Positions 58,884-64,000 of a stretch of DNA of 64,000 bases are shown piece after piece. The notes under the pieces were generated by a model. It ran no database searches and had not been told where the DNA came from. It worked only from the letters and a program-made list of their open reading frames with translations. The stretch lies in contig NZ_CALDGS010000079.1 of assembly GCF_937941905.1 (NCBI RefSeq), positions 13,543 to 77,542 of the forward strand, written 5' to 3'. Both the position numbers and the translations under genes were made by a program. Source of the stretch: an uncultured Mycolicibacterium sp. Lineage in GTDB: Bacteria > Actinomycetota > Actinomycetes > Mycobacteriales > Mycobacteriaceae. Each line of letters begins with the position of its first letter. The stretch's first letter is position 1.

Positions 58884-59720
58884 ATGAACAGCGCGCAGGA
58901 GTCATTCGCCGGCCGCACCATGGTGGTCTCCGGCGGCAGCCGGGGCATCGGGCTGGCCATCGCCGTGGCCGCCGCCCGCCGCGGCGCGAACGTGGTACTG
59001 CTGGCCAAGACCGCCGAACCGCACCCGAAGCTGCCCGGCACGGTGCACACCGCGGTCGCCGAGATCGAGGCCGCCGGCGGCAAGGGCGTGGCGGTGGTGG
59101 GCGATGTCCGCCGGGAGGAGGACGTCGCCCGGGCGGTCGACACCGCCGTCGAACACTTCGGCGGGGTGGACATCTGCCTGAACAACGCCAGCGCGATCGC
59201 CACCGAACCGACCGAGCAGCTGACGGTCAAGAAGTTCGATCTCATGCAGCAGATCAACATCCGCGGCACGTTCCTGCTCACCAAGGCGTGCCTGCCGCAT
59301 CTGCGCCGCTCGGCCGCCCCGCACGTGCTGACCATCTCCCCGCCGCTGAACCTCAATCCGCACTGGCTCGGCGCACACCCCTCCTACACGCTGTCGAAGT
59401 ACGGGATGACCCTGCTGTCGCTGGGCTGGGCGAACGAATATGCCGACTCCGGAATCGGTTTCAGCTGTCTGTGGCCGCAGACCTACATCGCCACCGCCGC
59501 GGTGACCAACCTCGCCGGCGGCCAGGACCTCGTGAACCGTTCGCGCAGCCCCGAGATCATGGCCGACGCCGCCGCGGCGATCCTGTCCCGCGCCCCGTCG
59601 GAGGTCAACGGCCGGTGCTTCATCGACGCCGATGTGCTCGCCGCCGAAGGGATTCGGGATCTGTCCCGATACGGCGGTGGCGACGACCCGATCCTTGATA
59701 TCTTCGTCGACAAATCATGA
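58884..59720 (+). CDS. HSDL2-like SDR
   Basis: 278-residue SDR strongly resembling the HSDL2 (hydroxysteroid dehydrogenase-like 2) group: VVSGGSRGIGLAIAVAAARRGA, LLAKTAEPHPKLPGTVHTA, NNASAIA, TISPPLNLNPHWLG and YTLSKYGMTL. HSDL2 members are linked to peroxisomal and bacterial fatty-acid or sterol metabolism; the exact substrate is unknown. GAGGAGGGG precedes the ATG. It opens a rightward operon and overlaps the ligase start by four bases. Confidence 0.9.
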   Translation: MNSAQESFAGRTMVVSGGSRGIGLAIAVAAARRGANVVLLAKTAEPHPKLPGTVHTAVAEIEAAGGKGVAVVGDVRREEDVARAVDTAVEHFGGVDICLNNASAIATEPTEQLTVKKFDLMQQINIRGTFLLTKACLPHLRRSAAPHVLTISPPLNLNPHWLGAHPSYTLSKYGMTLLSLGWANEYADSGIGFSCLWPQTYIATAAVTNLAGGQDLVNRSRSPEIMADAAAAILSRAPSEVNGRCFIDADVLAAEGIRDLSRYGGGDDPILDIFVDKS

Positions 59721-61216
59721 GCATCTCGTTGCTGCTGGAGATGGCAGCCTCCGCCGCACCCGACCGCCTCGCCCTGGTCTGCGATGAAACCCGCTGGACC
59801 ACAAGTGAACTGAGCGCGATGGCGGACGGCGGCGCCGGCGTGATCGCCGGTTCGGGTGCCGCACACGTCGCCTACGTCGGCACCGGCGGGCACATGCTGC
59901 CGCTGCTGCTGTTCGCCGCGGCCCGCGCCAACCGGCCGGTCACCCCGCTGAACTACCGCCTCTCCGGCGCGGGCCTGCGCGAACTCGTCGACCGACTGCC
60001 CGACCCACTGGTGATCGCCGACCCGGAGTACGCCGACGCCGTCGCCGCCGCGGGCATCCGGCTGATGACCTCCGACGAGTTCCGCGCCGCCGCCCGCGAC
60101 GCCGAACCGGCGGCCGAGTTCGCCGACCCCGACGACGTGGCGGTGGTGCTGTTCACCTCCGGCACCACCTCCCGCCCCAAGGCGGTCGAGCTCACCCACA
60201 ACAACCTCACCGCCTACGTCACCGGAACGGTCGAATTCGACTCCGCCGCACCGGAAGACGCCGCCCTGATCTGCGTGCCGCCGTACCACATCGCCGGGGT
60301 GGGCGCGGCGATGACGAACCTGTACGCCGGCCGCCGGATGGTGTACCTGCGCAACTTCGACGCCGCCGAATGGGTGCGGCTGGTGCGTGCCGAGCAGGTG
60401 ACCACCGCGACCGTGGTGCCCACCATGCTGGCCCGCATCGTCGAGGTCCTCGAGCGGGACGGGGCCGGGTTGCCCACCCTGCGCAACCTGGCCTACGGCG
60501 GGTCCAAGATCGCGCTGCCGCTGTTGCGCCGGGCCCTGCAGCTGCTTCCCGACGTCGGCTTCGTCAACGCCTACGGACTCACCGAGACCAGCTCCACCAT
60601 CGCGGTGCTCTCCCCCGACGACCACCGGGCCGCCCTGGCCGCCGGCGACGGCCCGGCCGCCCGCCGGCTCGGCTCGGTGGGCCGGCCGGTACCCGGCATC
60701 GAGGTGCAGATCCGCGCCGAGGACGGCACCGTGCTCGGCCCCGGCGAAACCGGCGAGCTGTGGGTGCGCGGCGACCAGGTGTCCGGCCGCTACGCCGAGA
60801 TCGGCTCGGTGCTCGACGCCGACGGCTGGTTCCCCACCCGCGACGTCGCCACCCTCGACGAGGACGGCTACCTCTACATCGGCGGCCGCTCCGACGACAC
60901 CATCATCCGCGGCGGGGAGAACATCGCCCCGGCCGAGATCGAGGACGTGCTCGTCGAGCATCCCGACGTCGCCGACGTCGCCGTGGTGGGTGTCGAGGAT
61001 CCGCAGTGGGGCCAGATCATCGTCGCGGTCGTGGTCCCGGCGGCCGGCGCCGCACCGGATCCGGAGGCGCTGCGCGAGCACGTGCGCGGCCGGTTGCGCG
61101 GCTCGCGCACCCCGGACCGGGTGGTGTTCCGCGCCGAACTGCCCGTCAATGCGCTCGGCAAGGTGTTGCGCCGCCAACTCGTCGACGAACTGCAAGCCGC
61201 GAAGGAGCCCGCATGA
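59717..61216 (+). CDS. Acyl-CoA synthetase (AMP-forming)
   Basis: 499-residue adenylate-forming ligase: FTSGTTSRPKAVELTH phosphate loop, AYGLTETS, PTRDVATLDEDGYLYIGGR hinge region, IIRGGENIAPAEIE and the A10 Lys in NALGKVLRRQL. Activates an organic acid to its CoA ester at the expense of ATP. ATGA overlap with the SDR upstream and with the small unknown gene downstream shows tight coupling. Substrate class cannot be read from the sequence; context suggests a branched or cyclic acid. Confidence 0.9.
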   Translation: MSISLLLEMAASAAPDRLALVCDETRWTTSELSAMADGGAGVIAGSGAAHVAYVGTGGHMLPLLLFAAARANRPVTPLNYRLSGAGLRELVDRLPDPLVIADPEYADAVAAAGIRLMTSDEFRAAARDAEPAAEFADPDDVAVVLFTSGTTSRPKAVELTHNNLTAYVTGTVEFDSAAPEDAALICVPPYHIAGVGAAMTNLYAGRRMVYLRNFDAAEWVRLVRAEQVTTATVVPTMLARIVEVLERDGAGLPTLRNLAYGGSKIALPLLRRALQLLPDVGFVNAYGLTETSSTIAVLSPDDHRAALAAGDGPAARRLGSVGRPVPGIEVQIRAEDGTVLGPGETGELWVRGDQVSGRYAEIGSVLDADGWFPTRDVATLDEDGYLYIGGRSDDTIIRGGENIAPAEIEDVLVEHPDVADVAVVGVEDPQWGQIIVAVVVPAAGAAPDPEALREHVRGRLRGSRTPDRVVFRAELPVNALGKVLRRQLVDELQAAKEPA

Positions 61217-61515
61217 TCAAGAACGGCACCCGGTTACAGAGCCAGGTCTGCGACACCCAGGTGATCGTGGTGCGCACCAGCGAGAGCCTCGACGATCTGC
61301 GCGCCGGGGGCGTGCCGATGATCCCGCTGGACGCCCCCAGATCCCCCGACGCCAAGCTCGATCCGGCGTTCGCCGACGGCAATCTGATGGGTAAGCGCTA
61401 CGTCGACGACACCGGGGCGGAGGTGCTGGTCACCAAGGCCGGTGCGGGGACGCTGTCCATCGGCACCACGCCGCTGACGATCAAGGAAGCCAAACCGCTC
61501 CCGGCCAGCGACTGA
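61213..61515 (+). CDS. Small conserved hypothetical after CoA ligase
   Basis: 100-residue protein that I do not recognise. The first half contains two strands with a Cys (QSQVCDTQVIVVRTSESLDDL), the middle is Pro/Asp rich with a GKRYVDDTGAEVLVTKAGAGTL segment predicted as a beta-hairpin. It may be a small beta-barrel protein. It overlaps the ligase stop (ATGA) and is followed one base later by the transporter gene, so it is translated with them; a carrier or ligase accessory role is speculation. Confidence 0.7.
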   Translation: MIKNGTRLQSQVCDTQVIVVRTSESLDDLRAGGVPMIPLDAPRSPDAKLDPAFADGNLMGKRYVDDTGAEVLVTKAGAGTLSIGTTPLTIKEAKPLPASD

Positions 61516-61516
61516 G

Positions 61517-62817
61517 GTGAGCGCCACCACCGGCACGCCGGTCCGCGCCACGCCGCGGAAGGTGGCGGTGGCGAGCTTCGTCGGGACCACCGTCGAGTTC
61601 TACGACTTCCTCATCTACGGCACCGCCGCCGCCCTGGTCTTCCCGAAACTGTTCTTCCCGACCGCGGCCCCGGCCTCCGGGGTGCTGCTGTCGTTCGCCA
61701 CCTTCGGGGTGGGGTTCTTCGCCCGCCCGCTCGGCGGGGTGGTGTTCGGCCACTTCGGCGACCGGGTGGGCCGCAAGCGGATGCTGGTGTACTCGCTCGT
61801 CGGCATGGGCGTCTCGACCGTCCTGATCGGGTGTCTGCCCGGCTACGACCGGATCGGGCTGGCGGCGCCGCTGCTGCTGACGCTGCTGCGGCTGGCGCAG
61901 GGCTTCGCCATGGGCGGCGAGTGGGGCGGGGCCACGCTGATGGCCGTCGAGCACGCCGACGCCCGCCGCCGGGGACGCTACGGCGCCTTCCCCCAGATGG
62001 GCGCGCCGGCCGGGACGGCCGCGGCCACGCTGGCGTTCTTCCTGGCCTCCCGACTGCCCGACGAGCAGTTCCTGGCCTGGGGCTGGCGGCTGCCGTTCTG
62101 GATCAGCGCGGTGCTCATCGCGATCGGGCTGGCGGTGCGGCTGACCCTGGCCGAGAGCCCCGAGTTCGCGGCGGTCGCCGCCCGCGCCGCGGTGGTCCGG
62201 ATGCCGATCGCCGAGGCGTTCCGCCGGCACCGGCGCACCATCCTGCTGGTCGCCGGCGCCTACCTGTCGCAGGGCGTGTTCGCCTACATCTGCGTGGCCT
62301 ACCTGGTGTCCTACGGCACCACCGTGGCCGGCATCGACCGCACGCAACGCTGTTCGGGGTGCTCGTGGCCGCGGTGCTGGCGGTGGTGCTCTACCCGCTG
62401 TTCGGGGCGGCCTCCGACCGGTTCGGCCGCAAGCCGCTGTATCTGCTCGGCGTGGTGGCGATGGGACTGTCCATCGGGCCGGCGTTCGCCCTCATCGACA
62501 CCGGCAGCGCGACGCTGTTCTGCGTGGCGCTGATCCTGGTGTTCGGGGTGGCGATGGCCCCGGCCGCCGGGGTGACCGGGGCGCTGTTCGCCATGGTGTT
62601 CGACGCCGAGGTGCGCTACAGCGGGGTGTCGGTCGGTTACACGCTCTCCCAGGTGCTCGGCTCGGCGTTCGCCCCCACCATCGCCGCCGCGCTGTACTCG
62701 GCGACCGGCACCAGCACCGCGATCGTCGGCTATCTCGTTGCGGTGTCGGTGATCTCCGTGGTGTCGGTGTGTCTGTTGCCGGGCCCCTGGCGGCCGGCCG
62801 CGTCCGCTGTGGGCTGA
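61517..62817 (+). pseudogene. MHS family transporter with frameshift
   Basis: Metabolite:H+ symporter similar to the protein at 48818. The first 274 codons are in one frame (GTTVEFYDFLIYGTAAAL, GDRVGRKRM, GFAMGGEWGGATLM, ending GTTVAGIDR), and the remainder is in another (HATLFGVLVAAVLAVVL, DRFGRKPLYLLG, RYSGVSVGYTLSQ) to the stop at 62817. The switch is at 62338-62342 in GACCGCACGC; one extra C (CGCCAC) would restore a single 430-odd residue protein. Either a recent 1-base deletion or a sequencing error. As written, translation ends at 62533 and half of the transporter is lost. Confidence 0.82.
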
Positions 62818-62858
62818 AAACCGGCGCGGGCGGGCGCCGGCGGTGCTTGGATTGCCGC

Positions 62859-63305
62859 GTGGCGTCGATCAGCAGGTCCCGAACCATCGCGGTCCCGCCG
62901 GAGTCGGTTTGGGCGGTGCTCGACGACTTCGGCTCGATCGCGTCCTGGGCCCCGACCGTCGACCACTCCTGCCTGCTGCGGTCCGGGCCCACCGGGCCGG
63001 TCGGCACCGAGCGGCGGTTGCAGGTCGGTCGGCAGGCCCTGGTGGAACGCATCACCGAGCACACCCCGCCGTCCGCACTCGCCTACCGCATCGAAGGGCT
63101 GCCGCGCCTGCTGGGCGAGGTGAGCAACCGCTGGACGCTGCGGCCGGCGGCAGGTGCCACCGTCGTGACCCTGACCAGCACCGTGCACATCGGCGCCCGC
63201 CCCTGGCAGCGGGCCGCCGAGCGGGTCGCCGCCCGGCTGCTGGCCCGTACCTCCGGCGCCCTGCTCACGGGGCTGGCGAACCGATTGGAACGCACGCATG
63301 GCTGA
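62859..63305 (+). CDS. SRPBCC family protein
   Basis: 148-residue START/polyketide-cyclase-like (SRPBCC) protein: RTIAVPPESVWAVLDDFGSIASWAPTVDHSCLL, split over the usual strand, two short helices and a turn, and a long C-terminal helix (AAERVAARLLARTSGALLTGLANRLERT). Binds a hydrophobic ligand in a deep pocket; function may be transport, cyclisation or hydration of an aromatic or sterol-like compound. GTG start at 62859 with a weak ribosome site. The end overlaps the sulfatase start by eight bases. Confidence 0.8.
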   Translation: MASISRSRTIAVPPESVWAVLDDFGSIASWAPTVDHSCLLRSGPTGPVGTERRLQVGRQALVERITEHTPPSALAYRIEGLPRLLGEVSNRWTLRPAAGATVVTLTSTVHIGARPWQRAAERVAARLLARTSGALLTGLANRLERTHG

Positions 63306-64000
63306 CCGACCCGACATCATCATCGTGATGACCGACGAGGAGCGCGCCGCGCCCCCGTACGAGCCGCCCGAGCTTCGGGAGTGGCGCGACCGGGTGCTCG
63401 TCGGCCGGCGCTGGTTCGACGACCACGGCGTGCGGTTCACCCGGCACTACACCGGGTCGCTGGCCTGCGTGCCCAGCCGGCCCACCATCTTCACCGGCCA
63501 CTACCCCGACCTGCACGGGGTCACCCAGACCGACGGCATCGGCAAGGCCGCCGACGACTCCCGGATGCGCTGGCTGCGGCCCTACGAGGTGCCCACCCTG
63601 GGCAACTGGTTCCGCGCCGCCGGCTACGACACCCACTACGACGGCAAGTGGCACATCTCGCACGCCGACCTCCCCGACCCGGCCACCGGGCAGCCGCTGG
63701 CCACCAACGACGACGACGGCGTCGTCGACCCCGTCGCGGTACAGCGCTACCTCGAAGCCGATCCGCTTGCCCCGTACGGGTTCTCCGGCTGGGTCGGCCC
63801 GGAGCCGCACGGCGCCGCGCTGGCCAACGCCGGGGTGCGCCGCGACAACCTGATCGCCGACCGGGTGGTGGCGTGGCTGCGCGACCGCTACGCGCGCCGG
63901 CGCGCCGGCGACCCCGCGGCACAGCGGCCGTTCCTGCTCGTCGCGAGCTTCGTCAACCCGCACGACATCGTGCTGTTCCCGGCCTGGCAGCGGCGCAGCC
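63298..64000 (+). CDS. Sulfatase, 3' end cut by window edge
   Basis: First 234 residues of a type I sulfatase. The opening PDIIIVMTDEER places the metal-binding Asp in an unusual DE context; the formylglycine motif CVPSR (Cys57 to Arg61) is followed by PTIFTGHYPDLHG. GKWHISH carries the conserved Lys and His, and ASFVNPHDI the later His. It would hydrolyse a sulfate ester after a sulfatase-modifying enzyme converts Cys57. The gene overlaps the SRPBCC gene by eight bases and continues beyond the window, so a sulfated natural product may be one substrate of this operon. Confidence 0.9.
   Translation, partial: MADRPDIIIVMTDEERAAPPYEPPELREWRDRVLVGRRWFDDHGVRFTRHYTGSLACVPSRPTIFTGHYPDLHGVTQTDGIGKAADDSRMRWLRPYEVPTLGNWFRAAGYDTHYDGKWHISHADLPDPATGQPLATNDDDGVVDPVAVQRYLEADPLAPYGFSGWVGPEPHGAALANAGVRRDNLIADRVVAWLRDRYARRRAGDPAAQRPFLLVASFVNPHDIVLFPAWQRRS

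Overview
The window is GC-rich actinobacterial DNA. I would place it in a rapidly growing mycobacterium (Mycolicibacterium type), because it combines a large FadE-type acyl-CoA dehydrogenase set, a mycofactocin-type SDR, luciferase-like flavin oxidoreductases, P450s paired with small 3Fe-4S ferredoxins, and dense operons with ATGA/GTGA stop-start overlaps. The species cannot be fixed from the sequence alone. There is no rRNA, tRNA, CRISPR array, transposase or integrase, and no gene-free stretch longer than 300 bases. The longest gap, 12798-13091, is a divergent promoter region.

Nearly every gene belongs to catabolism of one or more hydrophobic carbon sources. Layout: (1) 2-2092, P450 with 3Fe-4S ferredoxins and a DUF1330 protein; (2) 2275-4610, an acyl-CoA dehydrogenase plus an APH-fold kinase, the ACAD10/ACAD11-type pair known from 4-hydroxyacyl-CoA breakdown; (3) 4627-5768, TetR with a small unknown protein; (4) 5874-12797, a leftward beta-oxidation-like operon (amidohydrolase, two FadE, SDR, CoA-transferase, thiolase); (5) 13092-18331, a rightward operon led by a Rieske oxygenase; (6) 18436-21244, FadE and enoyl-CoA hydratase divergent from a TetR; (7) 21458-23545, P450 plus mycofactocin-type SDR; (8) 23623-43628, twenty kilobases of leftward genes in two probable units, an mhpCAB-like meta-cleavage block followed by a KstD-like flavoprotein, LLM, SDRs, cyclase and hydrolase, and then a TetR-ferredoxin-P450-amidohydrolase-M24-M24-hydratase-CoA-transferase-SDR unit; (9) 43748-46117, IclR and a second KstD-like flavoprotein; (10) 46039-50182, MeaB, SDR, aquaporin and an MHS transporter; (11) 50163-54240, acyl-CoA ligase, a FadE pair and a hydratase; (12) 54346-58723, a free-standing 2Fe-2S ferredoxin, CoA-transferase, LLM and a two-subunit B12 mutase; (13) 58884-64000, HSDL2-like SDR, acyl-CoA ligase, a small unknown protein, a frameshifted transporter, SRPBCC protein and the start of a sulfatase.

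The strongest unifying signal is a palindrome of the form TGAGAAT-N3-ATTCTC, always with a 3-base spacer, found in six promoter regions spread over 52 kb: 2131-2145, 12991-13005, 20454-20468, 43664-43678, 46983-46997 and 54295-54309. It lies in front of P450, Rieske, FadE/TetR, mhp-like/IclR, MeaB/SDR and ligase/ferredoxin units. The other regulators here have their own, different inverted repeats, so the TetR at 20591-21244 is the best candidate for its binding protein. The window then reads as one regulon: oxygenases open the substrate, ligases and CoA-transferases activate it, FadE/hydratase/SDR/thiolase shorten it, and a mutase with MeaB channels a branched or dicarboxylic acyl-CoA to central metabolism. 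The substrate is unknown; a steroid-, terpenoid- or alkylaromatic-like compound would fit.

Several proteins have lost textbook catalytic residues: a second M24 protein, both halves of a fused CoA-transferase, an amidohydrolase without its HxH pair and a cyclase-family protein with Gln for His. These deserve separate attention.
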